This document shows, piece by piece, positions 1 through 7,117 of a stretch of 33,042 bases of DNA. The notes below the pieces were generated by a model. The model saw only the letters and a list, made by a program, of their open reading frames with translations, was not told where the DNA came from and did not search any database. The position numbers and the translations under genes were made by a program. Every line of letters begins with the position of its first letter. Within the stretch, counting starts at the first letter, position 1. The DNA is from a virus. The stretch is taken from positions 1-33,042 of IMG/VR virus record IMGVR_UViG_3300021559_000320; one strand, given 5' to 3'.

Positions 1-2
1 AG

Positions 3-401
3 ATGAACGAGAAGTCTTATAAGCTCTACGTATCATTCTGCCAATTTGCAATTTTTGCGAGTCACCTTGATCAGCCATTCAATGATTGGAATGATCATCA
101 AATTTCGCAGGGGTTTGCTTGGCGAAGAAATAGCGTTTCATTTCGCACTCTTGTAGAAGATGGCGTACACCTTATTAAGGTGGCATTGAAAGATGAAATG
201 CCTCCTGTTGCGGAAGATGCTATCCGGACCATTGAAGTACCATTTGAATCTCCGTCAGATGGGAATATTGAGTTAGCCAGCATATCGGACTCAGTCGCAG
301 TATCGCTTCCTTCTGGAAAATACATGCTTCGCTGCGAATTCTTTGGGCAAATTTCTGGTGATGAAAATATTATTCGCGTTACATTTGTGAGCGCCGCTTA
401 A
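3..401 (+). CDS. ComJ/Nin-like nuclease-inhibitor family protein
   Basis: A 132-residue protein resembling Bacillus ComJ (Nin), the inhibitor of the competence nuclease NucA. Seen: an N-terminal Y-V-S-F-C-Q-F-A-I-F stretch, then F-N-D-W-N-D at about residues 25-30, a central beta-rich part with I-E-V-P-F near 75-80, and a closing S-L-P-S-G-K-Y-L-R-C segment near 100-112. This pattern and the length (about 130 aa) fit the ComJ family as I remember it. Outside Firmicutes such proteins often act as immunity partners of NucA-like nuclease toxins, so an upstream toxin gene left of the window is possible (inference). The gene is clearly more AT-rich than the phage genes and converges on the primase operon, which suggests acquired cargo. 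The ATG at position 3 is the first available, and the true start could lie outside the window. Confidence 0.6.
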   Translation: MNEKSYKLYVSFCQFAIFASHLDQPFNDWNDHQISQGFAWRRNSVSFRTLVEDGVHLIKVALKDEMPPVAEDAIRTIEVPFESPSDGNIELASISDSVAVSLPSGKYMLRCEFFGQISGDENIIRVTFVSAA

Positions 402-426
402 CTCGTCTTGGCCATGATTCTCTCTT

Positions 427-3126
427 TCAGTCGTTCTTGCTTGATGCCGTACCTCCGCGGCGGAAAACCCAGCACTTGACCGACTTGCCCACGCCATCCA
501 CGCCGCTGTCGACGAGGATGCTGTTGACGGTCTTGTAGCTGAGGAATTTGCGGGCGCGGCTCTCGGGCAGCAGCCGCTTGAGGTCGTTGTATTCGGGCAC
601 GCGCAGGCCGTGCCGCGCGGCGCGCTCCTGGAACTCCGGCAGACTCACCGCGATCAGATCGTCGTTGCGGCTGTGGTTGAGCTTCTCGACGCCGTCGGTG
701 TCGTTGAGGTGGTCGAACTTCTCCCAGAACTCGGTCACGGTCGGGTGGTCGGCGTTGATCGCGTACTGGCGGGCGACGGCCATGTCCATCAGCGCGTCGA
801 ACGCCTGGCGCTTCTGGTCGGCAGAGATCGGCACGACGTGGTCGAGCGCGTCGATCATCGCCATCACCTGCGCGTGGTTCTTGCAGATGCGCACGCTCTT
901 GAGGTTGGGGTGGCCCTTGAACATCGCCTCGTAGATCGGCGTGAACTCCGCCAGCGTGGCCATGATCTTCTTCTCACGCCGCACCGCCGCCAGAATGAAG
1001 CCGCTGACGTTCTCCACCGGCACGGTTTCCAGCGCCTTGCCGGCGATGCCGCCCTCGATCGTGTGGCCGCTCTTGTCGAGGTTGATGTGCACGATGCGCT
1101 GCAGCACTGCGTCGCTGGCGTCCACCACCGCGTTCTGGCTGATCACCACGGTGCCGCGGAACGGCGGCTCGTAGGTTTCGTTGCCGGCGCTCTTGTGGCC
1201 GCGGGCACGGCCGATGCGGCCGTTGTAGAGTGTTTTCAGTTCGTCCCAGTCGAACTGCTTGACGTTCATGCGGTCGTTGCCGGCGCTGCGGTCGGCCTCG
1301 ATCATCACCATCGGCAAGTTGCCGACCTGGCCGAACGTGCGCGTGCGACCGGCGAGCGTGGACTTGGTCGGATCCATGCCTTCGTGATCCGGGCGGCCGC
1401 ATAGCTTCCACAGGAACTCGATCAGAGTGGACTTGCCGGAGCCGGCCTCGCCGATCAGCTCAAGGAACGGGAACGACTTGTCGGTAGTACGGATCTGCTC
1501 GGCGAACAGGCTGCCCAGCCAGAACGCCAGCGAGATCACGCCCTTCACACCGAACGCGGTCCACAGGTGGCCGAACCACGCGTCGGAGTAGTCCGCGCTG
1601 GCGGTGTTGATCTGCAGGCGCATCGACTGCAGCAAGCTCTTGATGTTGAGCCGGCCGATCTCGAAGTAGTCCTCGGCGTTGAGCTCGTAGAGGTTGCCGT
1701 CCTTCACCGCGACGTCGCCGAACACGTAGGCGCCGTGATCCTTGCTATAGCCGATGAAGTCCATCGTCTCGACGTGCTTGATGCCGGTCTCCGGCGTCTG
1801 GTCGCGCAGCAGGTGCATCAGCTGCTCGGACGTGCCGGTGAAAAAGCAGCCAGCCGCGATGCTGGCCATGCGCTTGCCGAACTCGGCAGCCGCCATGATC
1901 TGGCTGCCGGTGAAGGTGTTTTTCACCGCCGGCTGATCGCCTGGCCGATTGACGCGGAAGTAGTACCAGCTCTCGTCGGTGATGTCGTTGCGCTGGAAAT
2001 ACAGCACGCGCGGGTAGCCGGTGCAGATCTGGTGGACCGCGTTGCACTCGGCCAGCGCCTGTTCCTTGATCTCGTCCTCGTCGAGGCCTTTATCCTTGTC
2101 CTGCAGCTCCTCCCGCACCTTGGCGTATTTCTTGAAGTCGAGCTGGAACCAATACAGCCGGTTGCCAAACTCGAACGGGAACTGCGAGCGGCCCGCCTCT
2201 TTGTAGATCAGCATGGCTTTCGCGCTGGCGGTGCGGGCGATCAGCAAGGCGCCTTCGTGCAGGTAGCCCTTACGGTCGGCCACGGACAGGCGGTCGCGCT
2301 GGTGCAGGTCGTTCCAGTCGATCTTGCTGCGACCGTCCTGCTTGATCTGAGCGGCCTTGCAATCCCACGCCAGTGTGCGCGCCTGCTTGACCCACTTGCG
2401 GATGTAACGCTGGCCAGCGCCGTCGCCGTCGGTACCGTCGGTGTCGAGCGCCCACACCAGCGCCGGGCGATCGCCGGCGCGCTGCTTGGACAGCTCAGCC
2501 AGTGCATGCTCCGGCCAGTTGTTGCAACTGAGCAGGGCCACTGCCGCCACGCCGTGCAGCCACAACGCGATCGCGTCGAAGATGCCCTCAACCAGCCACA
2601 CTTCCTCGACGGTCGACAGATCGAGGCCGGGCGGTGTCCACCAGTGGCCGGCATGCTTGCTGCCGTAATTGAAGCGAGCCTTCTTCTTGCCGAACCGCTG
2701 CGGCTTGTCGATCAGGCGCTCCCAGTAGCCGCCGCCGGGCAGCGGGAAACGTACCGTCGCCGTGCTGGCGTCCAGCTCGCGATCGACGTAGCTCTCCTGC
2801 GTGTAGCTGCCGCGCAGCTTCGCAATCTCGAAGCCGCGCATGTGCGTGAGGTACGCGTCGGCCGAGGCGTGCGGGTTGGTCTCGGTGACCTTGTAGCGAT
2901 CCGACCAGTTCTCGAACAGATCGGAATACAGATCCTTGACGTGACGCTCCCACGCGCACTTGCTCTCGCGTCCGCACTTGATCACCCACGGGTGCTCGGC
3001 GTTGGTGTACAGCTCTTTTTTCTGGCAGTTCGGGCAGCGGCCTTCGCGCAGCCAGGTGCCTTTTTCCTTGAGGTCGAACTCCTGCAGCAGCAGGCGGGTG
3101 ACGTCGGCGTGGAGGGAGGGATTCAT
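427..3126 (-). CDS. Phage primase-helicase (zinc finger, toprim, P-loop ATPase)
   Basis: A protein of about 899 residues that should start phage DNA replication in place of P2 gpA. Domains seen in order: a zinc-binding motif with Cys31, Cys34, Cys51 and Cys57; a toprim-like region with V-E-G-I-F-D-A near residue 173 and L-D-T-D-G near 225; and a helicase/ATPase part with the P-loop G-E-A-G-S-G-K-S-T near 562, followed by an acidic I-E-A-D strand near 610. Primase plus helicase in one chain is typical of many xanthomonad P2-like phages and of P4-type replicons (family knowledge). The start at 3126 is chosen because its ATG overlaps the stop of the preceding Cys-rich gene (ATGA). An in-frame upstream extension to 3210 would run far into that gene and reads as low-complexity Arg-rich sequence. 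It is the last gene of the early minus-strand operon. Confidence 0.85.
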   Translation of the reverse strand: MNPSLHADVTRLLLQEFDLKEKGTWLREGRCPNCQKKELYTNAEHPWVIKCGRESKCAWERHVKDLYSDLFENWSDRYKVTETNPHASADAYLTHMRGFEIAKLRGSYTQESYVDRELDASTATVRFPLPGGGYWERLIDKPQRFGKKKARFNYGSKHAGHWWTPPGLDLSTVEEVWLVEGIFDAIALWLHGVAAVALLSCNNWPEHALAELSKQRAGDRPALVWALDTDGTDGDGAGQRYIRKWVKQARTLAWDCKAAQIKQDGRSKIDWNDLHQRDRLSVADRKGYLHEGALLIARTASAKAMLIYKEAGRSQFPFEFGNRLYWFQLDFKKYAKVREELQDKDKGLDEDEIKEQALAECNAVHQICTGYPRVLYFQRNDITDESWYYFRVNRPGDQPAVKNTFTGSQIMAAAEFGKRMASIAAGCFFTGTSEQLMHLLRDQTPETGIKHVETMDFIGYSKDHGAYVFGDVAVKDGNLYELNAEDYFEIGRLNIKSLLQSMRLQINTASADYSDAWFGHLWTAFGVKGVISLAFWLGSLFAEQIRTTDKSFPFLELIGEAGSGKSTLIEFLWKLCGRPDHEGMDPTKSTLAGRTRTFGQVGNLPMVMIEADRSAGNDRMNVKQFDWDELKTLYNGRIGRARGHKSAGNETYEPPFRGTVVISQNAVVDASDAVLQRIVHINLDKSGHTIEGGIAGKALETVPVENVSGFILAAVRREKKIMATLAEFTPIYEAMFKGHPNLKSVRICKNHAQVMAMIDALDHVVPISADQKRQAFDALMDMAVARQYAINADHPTVTEFWEKFDHLNDTDGVEKLNHSRNDDLIAVSLPEFQERAARHGLRVPEYNDLKRLLPESRARKFLSYKTVNSILVDSGVDGVGKSVKCWVFRRGGTASSKND

Positions 3127-3347
3127 GCGCTGGCCGGCTCCCACAGTTTGCCGGCGGGGCCGCACAGTTCGCCCTGCTTCCGTGCACGGTCGCAGTCCAT
3201 GCCGACCCATTCGCCGACCGGCTCGTAAGGATCACCGTTGTCGTCGCGCAGGTCGAAACAATCCGGCGGCAAGGTGCACAGGAACATGCCCCGAACGAAG
3301 GTGCAGCTCGCACAGGTGGTGCAGGCTTTCGGCTCGGGCAGCGTCAT
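3123..3347 (-). CDS. Small Cys-rich phage protein
   Basis: A 74-residue protein with seven cysteines, several as C-x2-C-x2-C near residues 9-15 and further single Cys residues downstream, which suggests a metal-binding fold. I cannot assign a function. Its ATG at 3347 overlaps the stop of the AlpA-like gene (ATGA), and its own stop overlaps the primase ATG, so translation is probably coupled through all three. An in-frame ATG 11 codons upstream exists but would overlap the regulator more deeply. Small Cys-rich proteins are common beside replication genes of such phages, but none is recognised here by name. Confidence 0.65.
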   Translation of the reverse strand: MTLPEPKACTTCASCTFVRGMFLCTLPPDCFDLRDDNGDPYEPVGEWVGMDCDRARKQGELCGPAGKLWEPASA

Positions 3348-3604
3348 GCCGCACCGCCCTGCCCGCGCGATGCGATCCATGCGCAGATCTCGCTCTCGCG
3401 GAAGCCGACGGCCTTGCCGCCCAGCGACACCGCCGCCGGGAATCCGCCGACCGGCATGCGCCGGTAGATGGTGGCGCGGGACAGGCCGCTGCGACGTATC
3501 GCCTCGGGCATGCGCACGATGCGATCGAGGTCGATCAACGGCAGCATCGCGGGTGCCGGCGCGGCGGCGTGGCGTCGGCTATCGAGGTTGACGACGGTAT
3601 TCAT
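3344..3604 (-). CDS. AlpA-family helix-turn-helix regulator
   Basis: An 86-residue MerR/AlpA-type DNA-binding protein. The diagnostic part is I-V-R-M-P-E-A-I-R-R-S-G-L-S-R-A-T-I-Y-R-R-M (about residues 28-49), followed by F-P-A-A-V-S-L-G-G-K-A-V-G-F and the terminal E-I-C-A-W-I segment, the standard order of AlpA proteins. Such proteins act as excisionase-like or early transcription regulators in P4- and P2-type elements (family knowledge). Which role applies here is not visible, since no integrase is in the window. Start at 3604: its ATG overlaps the stop of the upstream 77-residue gene (ATGA), and its own stop overlaps the next gene. Confidence 0.85.
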   Translation of the reverse strand: MNTVVNLDSRRHAAAPAPAMLPLIDLDRIVRMPEAIRRSGLSRATIYRRMPVGGFPAAVSLGGKAVGFRESEICAWIASRGQGGAA

Positions 3605-3834
3605 GCCAGCCACTCGAACTGCCCCGCCGCCAGGGCGACGCTGCCGACGGTAATGGCGCGGAACAGCCACACCCCCGCGCATGAGTCCTCAAAACACGGC
3701 ACCGGCAGCAGCTGTACGGCGTTGGCCAGTTCGCCGCGTTGGGCCGTGGCCATGACGTCGGTAGCGCCACGGCAGTGCTCGCAGCGGCAACGACGGGGCA
3801 TGGCGACGACGTCGCCGGGTACGGTCAGGAACAT
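3601..3834 (-). CDS. Small phage protein of the early operon
   Basis: A 77-residue protein of unknown function, start M-F-L-T-V-P. It has a C-R-C-E-H-C cluster near residues 16-21 and two further cysteines, so weak metal binding is possible, but no family is recognised. An internal in-frame ATG at about codon 12 is an alternative start. It lies 11 bases after the upstream 114-residue gene and its stop overlaps the AlpA-like ATG (ATGA), which supports it as a genuine member of the operon. Confidence 0.55.
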   Translation of the reverse strand: MFLTVPGDVVAMPRRCRCEHCRGATDVMATAQRGELANAVQLLPVPCFEDSCAGVWLFRAITVGSVALAAGQFEWLA

Positions 3835-3845
3835 GGGGTTGCCCT

Positions 3846-4190
3846 TCAGTGCTTGGTGGCGACGTGAGCGGCGAGCTGGACGGCCTGCTCACGGGCGATG
3901 CGCACCAGGTCGGCGGCAGAGAAGAACGCGCCCTGCTTGCTGACCGGATCGACCACGAACACGGCGTAGCTGGTGGTCTTGGTGAGGTCGACGTGGGCGC
4001 TGTTGCCGCGTGCGTGGATCTCGCCGAACGCCTGCAGGGTGATGACGGTGGCGGTGTCGGTGCTGACGCCGTAGTTCTGCAGGTGATCGGCGCAGCGGGC
4101 CACCAGCAGGTGGCGCTCAGGGGACAGGTGCTCGGCCTGGTGCGCGAGCAGGTAGCCGATCGCTACCTCGTGAAGGTTGGGTGGGGCCAT
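3846..4190 (-). CDS. Phage protein of unknown function, early operon
   Basis: A 114-residue protein beginning M-A-P-P-N-L-H-E-V-A. It looks like an alpha/beta protein with no signal peptide or membrane segment. The ATG at 4190 is preceded on the minus strand by a strong GGAGAGAG ribosome-binding site at good spacing, which decides the start over a much longer upstream reading that would run through the Ogr-like gene. It follows the Ogr-like gene after 35 bases and precedes the 77-residue gene by 11. I do not recognise the family. Confidence 0.65.
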   Translation of the reverse strand: MAPPNLHEVAIGYLLAHQAEHLSPERHLLVARCADHLQNYGVSTDTATVITLQAFGEIHARGNSAHVDLTKTTSYAVFVVDPVSKQGAFFSAADLVRIAREQAVQLAAHVATKH

Positions 4191-4225
4191 GGTTCTCTCT
4201 CCGTGGACAGGTGGGTGGTGCCGGC

Positions 4226-4525
4226 TTAGCCAGCGGCAGCGACAGGCGCGGCGGGTTCGGCGCTCATCACCGGGACGGCGACGGCGTGCGGGATATGGAT
4301 CTCGGGATTCGGCTGCTCGCTGGGGCACAAGGTGCGCAGCGTTTCCAGCCCGGCCAGCCAGACGTGGCCGCAGGCATCGTTGGTGCACTCGAAGCGCACC
4401 TCGCGGTAGATGGTGGTGAGCTGCTTGCTGCTGCGGGCGCGGGCGAAGCTGTCGCAGTGCGGGCAACGCACGCGGAAGCGGCTCTCGCGATGCATGGACG
4501 AAGGATGTTGCGCTGCATGAGTCAT
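4226..4525 (-). CDS. ogr: Ogr/Delta-family late transcription activator
   Basis: A 99-residue zinc-finger protein with Cys21, Cys24, Cys47 and Cys52, i.e. C-x2-C-x22-C-x4-C, the exact spacing of P2 Ogr and P4 Delta. The residues between also match: A-R-A-R-S-S-K-Q-L after the second Cys, and R-F-E-C-T-N-D-A-C at the third and fourth. Ogr proteins bind a dyad upstream of late promoters and recruit RNA polymerase through its alpha subunit (established for P2). P2 Ogr is 72 residues; this one has a longer N-terminus and an Ala/Pro-rich tail. Start at 4525: the ATG overlaps the stop of the upstream gene (ATGA). Its likely targets are the three palindromes at about 13275, 17966 and 28974. Unlike in P2, it sits in the early operon directly controlled from the repressor intergenic region. 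Confidence 0.9.
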   Translation of the reverse strand: MTHAAQHPSSMHRESRFRVRCPHCDSFARARSSKQLTTIYREVRFECTNDACGHVWLAGLETLRTLCPSEQPNPEIHIPHAVAVPVMSAEPAAPVAAAG

Positions 4526-4767
4526 GCTCGATTCACTCCCGTGGTCGTATTCATGCCGCAAGCCGCGAGAGGAATAGCCGCGGCCCGCTGGTAGCTTTTG
4601 ACGCCGCGCAGGTACATCTGGCGGGCGAACGAGGCGCTGGACTTGCCGTTCTGTTCCGCCAGGGATTCGTGTTTGGCCAGCTCGGGGGCGAGCAGCCGTA
4701 GCGCGATGGCTTTTTTCGTTACGCCTCTCGGGGCGTAGCTGACAGGGGATTTGCGTATGCTCGGCAT
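4522..4767 (-). CDS. Small basic protein, first gene of the early operon
   Basis: An 81-residue basic protein beginning M-P-S-I-R-K-S. Its middle, A-L-R-L-L-A-P-E-L-A-K-H-E-S-L-A-E-Q, followed by S-A-S-F-A-R-Q-M-Y-L-R-G, resembles a ribbon-helix-helix or similar small DNA-binding fold, but this is only a resemblance. It is the first gene transcribed leftward from the intergenic region shared with the repressor, the position occupied by cro- or cox-like genes in other temperate phages, so a lytic-switch role is plausible (inference). Its stop overlaps the Ogr ATG. Confidence 0.6.
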   Translation of the reverse strand: MPSIRKSPVSYAPRGVTKKAIALRLLAPELAKHESLAEQNGKSSASFARQMYLRGVKSYQRAAAIPLAACGMNTTTGVNRA

Positions 4768-4870
4768 GGGTTACAGTGGCCTGAATGTGTCACACAATTC
4801 GCAGAATACTCGCAAAACGCGAGAATACAAGAAGCAAAATGCGGGAATTTTGCAAAACGCAGGAGAGACC
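4768..4870. promoter_or_regulatory. Divergent early/repressor control region with operator-like repeats
   Basis: The region separates the leftward early operon from the rightward repressor. Two perfect inverted repeats are seen: CTCGC-AAAAC-GCGAG (4809-4823), and GCAAAAT-GCGGGA-ATTTTGC (4834-4853). Related GAGAATAC/CAGAATAC elements recur around them. This AT-richer, repeat-dense sequence directly before the repressor ATG is what repressor operators look like. The purine-rich AGGAGAGA at 4861 serves as ribosome-binding site for the repressor. Promoter hexamers are not clear enough to call. Confidence 0.6.
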
Positions 4871-5269
4871 ATGGCCGAACTGAGCGCGGGGGCGATCATC
4901 GATCGCATGCATATAGCGGCCGGCGTCAGCACGGACATCGCGCTCAGCGCCTACTGTGGGCTCGGCAAGAGCACGGCCGGCGGCTGGCGCAATCGCAACA
5001 CCGTGCCGTTCGAGGAGTGCGTGAAACTCGCACAACGCAAGGGTGTCAGCCTGGACTGGCTTCTGCTCGGACTGGGCACCCTGACCGGCGCCGATGCCGA
5101 TTACCGTGTGCACGACGGTGACGCCGCCGACCCGCGCTTGCAGCGCATGACCGCCTTTCTTGCGCACTGGGCCACCACCCGCAGCGCCGACGACCAGGCT
5201 TGGCTGGAAGGTCAGCTGACGCGTTCGATACCGGAGTACGCGGAGTGGGTTGCTACCCGAAAAAGATAG
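4871..5269 (+). CDS. Phage CI-family repressor
   Basis: A 132-residue protein with an N-terminal helix-turn-helix domain of the phage CI repressor family: I-I-D-R-M near residue 8, a recognition part around G-K-S-T-A-G-G-W-R-N-R-N-T-V-P (about 32-46), and the characteristic G-V-S-L-D-W-L-L-L-G-L-G at about 58-69. There is no S24 autoprotease domain, so induction by RecA self-cleavage is not expected, as for P2 C (inference). The ATG at 4871 has a good AGGAGAG site; an in-frame start at 4751 would read through the operators and is rejected. It is divergent to the early operon. Confidence 0.85.
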   Translation: MAELSAGAIIDRMHIAAGVSTDIALSAYCGLGKSTAGGWRNRNTVPFEECVKLAQRKGVSLDWLLLGLGTLTGADADYRVHDGDAADPRLQRMTAFLAHWATTRSADDQAWLEGQLTRSIPEYAEWVATRKR

Positions 5270-5314
5270 TCAGCGGTGACAAACGCGGGCCATCAAACAG
5301 CACTAGGAAACGGG

Positions 5315-5584
5315 ATGGATAAGCACAGAGCAGACGGTCAAAGCAGGGACGCGCATTTCATCGGTGGCCCACGCGCTGGCGAGATTCACCCGATCAAGTC
5401 GTCGACGCCACGTGTGATCACCCACCACGAGGGTGCATACCTCGAATATCTGCTGGTGCGTTGGATCGAGGTCGGCGGCAAGGTGGCCGAGGATTCACCG
5501 CTGTACTACGTCTGGAGCGAACTGGACGAGGCTACGGCCGACGCCGCGATACTGGCCCACCAACAGGCGCTGGCCAGCGCCTGA
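5315..5584 (+). CDS. Hypothetical phage protein downstream of the repressor
   Basis: An 89-residue protein that starts M-D-K-H-R-A-D-G, with AGGAAACGG as its ribosome-binding site. A GTG start at 5276 would add 13 residues. The motif H-F-I-G-G-P-R-A-G-E-I near residue 14 followed by a Y-L-E-Y-L-L-V-R-W segment is seen in many small phage proteins without known function. It is co-oriented with the repressor 45 bases upstream and could be expressed in the lysogen. It converges on gpD. Confidence 0.55.
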   Translation: MDKHRADGQSRDAHFIGGPRAGEIHPIKSSTPRVITHHEGAYLEYLLVRWIEVGGKVAEDSPLYYVWSELDEATADAAILAHQQALASA

Positions 5585-5592
5585 GTCGTTCA

Positions 5593-5606
5593 ACGCGTTC
5601 GCGCGT
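5593..5606. terminator. Possible UUCG hairpin between convergent genes
   Basis: ACGCG-TTCG-CGCGT forms a 5-bp stem with a stable UUCG-type loop in the 42-base gap between the convergent 89-residue gene and gpD. No T-tract follows on either strand, so this is only a weak terminator candidate. Confidence 0.25.
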
Positions 5607-5626
5607 CGGTGGCGCCACAGGGTCGG

Positions 5627-6655
5627 CTATTCGCCGCCGCCACTGTCTGGCGGGGTCTTAGCGTCGCGGTGCTCAAGTTCCAGCTGTGTGATGTAGCCGG
5701 AATCACCGAGCAGGTGCTCGGCCTTGACGATGATCCAGTCCACCGCATCGATCTGCGGCTTGAAGCCGCGCACGCTGACGTGCATCTCGGGGTATAGATC
5801 CGCGCGGCCGTGGGCGAGCGTGTAGTGGAAGGTGACGGTGCCGCGCAACAGCCGCTTGTACTCGCTGCGCGCGGCGCGCATGGCGTTGCTCTTGGTCGCG
5901 TAGGTGGTGCGCAGGGTCTTGACGCCTTTGCCATCGTCGATGCCCACCAGCACATCCTTGGTCTTGCCACTGTGCGTGTCGTCGTACAGCGTGCGGATGC
6001 CGCTGTACGCGTTGCGGTCGGCGACGTGGTAGCGGTGCTGGTCGCCGGTAGCGCGGGTCAGCGTGACCTTGGGCAGCGGCCGGCCGGTGGCCGTGGTGCC
6101 CTGGCCGATCGGGCAGAAGATCAGCGATCCGGACTTGATCGTGGCCACCGCGTCGTAGCGCTTGCCGAGCCGGGTGAGGAAGTTGACGTCGCTCTCGTTG
6201 GTCTGGTCGATATGGTCGATGGCCAGGGTCGCCAGATCCGGGTGACAGCGCGGGGTGAGTTTGTTGCGGCCGGCGAGCTGGTTGACGATCGCGCCGACGG
6301 TGGTGTCGTGATAGCTCTGCTCGCGCTGCTGGCGCAGATCGCTGCGCAGGTTGGCACTGCGACCGCGCATCACGATCACGTCGGGCGTGCCGGCGTGTTC
6401 CAGCTCATCGATGACGAAGCTGCCTTTGTCGGTGAGGCCGCTGTCATCCCAGCCCAGCCACACGCGCAGGGTGGCGGTGGTGGGCGGCAGCGCCAGCTTG
6501 CCGTCGTGGTCGCTGAGCGTGATGTCCAACTGGTCGGCAGTGTCCTGCCGGCAGCTGGTGACGGATAGGCCGACGAGCCGCGGGACCAGGGTGGCGGTGA
6601 GGTCGCGACCGTCCAGCGTGACCTTCCACCGTGGCTGTGGGTTGCGACTGGTCAT
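5627..6655 (-). CDS. D: Phage late control protein gpD (baseplate hub)
   Basis: A 342-residue protein of the Phage_GPD family, slightly shorter than P2 gpD (about 387). It forms the hub at the tail tip that connects tube and spike. Seen: the family pattern L-D-I-T-L-S-D-H-D-G-K-L near residue 43, V-W-L-G-W near 66, the F-L-T-R-L-G-K-R-Y-D-A segment near 160, and S-N-A-M-R-A-A-R-S-E near 255. It is the last gene of the tail block. Its ATG overlaps the gpU stop (ATGA). Confidence 0.93.
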   Translation of the reverse strand: MTSRNPQPRWKVTLDGRDLTATLVPRLVGLSVTSCRQDTADQLDITLSDHDGKLALPPTTATLRVWLGWDDSGLTDKGSFVIDELEHAGTPDVIVMRGRSANLRSDLRQQREQSYHDTTVGAIVNQLAGRNKLTPRCHPDLATLAIDHIDQTNESDVNFLTRLGKRYDAVATIKSGSLIFCPIGQGTTATGRPLPKVTLTRATGDQHRYHVADRNAYSGIRTLYDDTHSGKTKDVLVGIDDGKGVKTLRTTYATKSNAMRAARSEYKRLLRGTVTFHYTLAHGRADLYPEMHVSVRGFKPQIDAVDWIIVKAEHLLGDSGYITQLELEHRDAKTPPDSGGGE

Positions 6656-7113
6656 GCGATGCCGGCGGTGGCGCCGCCGTGGCTGTCGATGGTGGCCAGC
6701 GTCGCGCTGTTGCCCAGCGGCGCACTGGAAACCTGCGCGTCGTCGCTACGCTTGAGGCTGATGCTGAAGTCGGTGCGCCGTGCGATGCCGTCGGGCGTGA
6801 ACGCGCTGCCGCCCTCGCTCATCGACTCGATCACCCAGGCGCCGAACACGCGACCGGCGCCGTCGATCATGGCGTAGGCGTCGCCTGCATCGGCCATGCG
6901 GCGCAGGGTGGCCAGGCTTTCCAGTTTGCCGGCGACTTCCGGTGCCAGCACGCCGGTGAGCGTGATGGTGTCGTCGCCGGGGCCGATGAACTGCAGCGCC
7001 GCCCGCGCACCGACGCGGCTGGTCGACGCATGCCGCCACGCGGTGGAGCGCTGCAATTCGCTGTACGCGAGATCCGGCAGCTGGAACACGAATTGACCGA
7101 GGCACATCAGCAT
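6652..7113 (-). CDS. U: Phage tail protein gpU
   Basis: A 153-residue protein; P2 gpU has about 159. Start M-L-M-C-L-G-Q-F-V-F, with the family's typical Q-F-I-G-P-G-D-D-T-I-T-L-T-G and R-R-M-A-D-A-G segments. gpU belongs to the tail terminator/baseplate set of P2-like phages. The start at 7113 lies 4 bases after the gpT stop. Longer in-frame readings upstream only enter gpT and are Ser/Arg/Pro-rich shadows. Confidence 0.92.
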   Translation of the reverse strand: MLMCLGQFVFQLPDLAYSELQRSTAWRHASTSRVGARAALQFIGPGDDTITLTGVLAPEVAGKLESLATLRRMADAGDAYAMIDGAGRVFGAWVIESMSEGGSAFTPDGIARRTDFSISLKRSDDAQVSSAPLGNSATLATIDSHGGATAGIA

Positions 7114-7117
7114 GGGG

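Noticed and set aside
393-404. GCCGCTTAACTC at the ComJ stop codon equals part of attC1, hinting at another cassette end
   Set aside because: No R' box (GTTRRRY) follows and no R'' or pairing left arm precedes it; a 12-base match is not enough to call an attC site.
610-3228. Long plus-strand open frames opposite the primase gene
   Set aside because: They are Val/Arg/Ala-rich mirror readings of a GC-rich coding strand, without ribosome-binding sites or family features.
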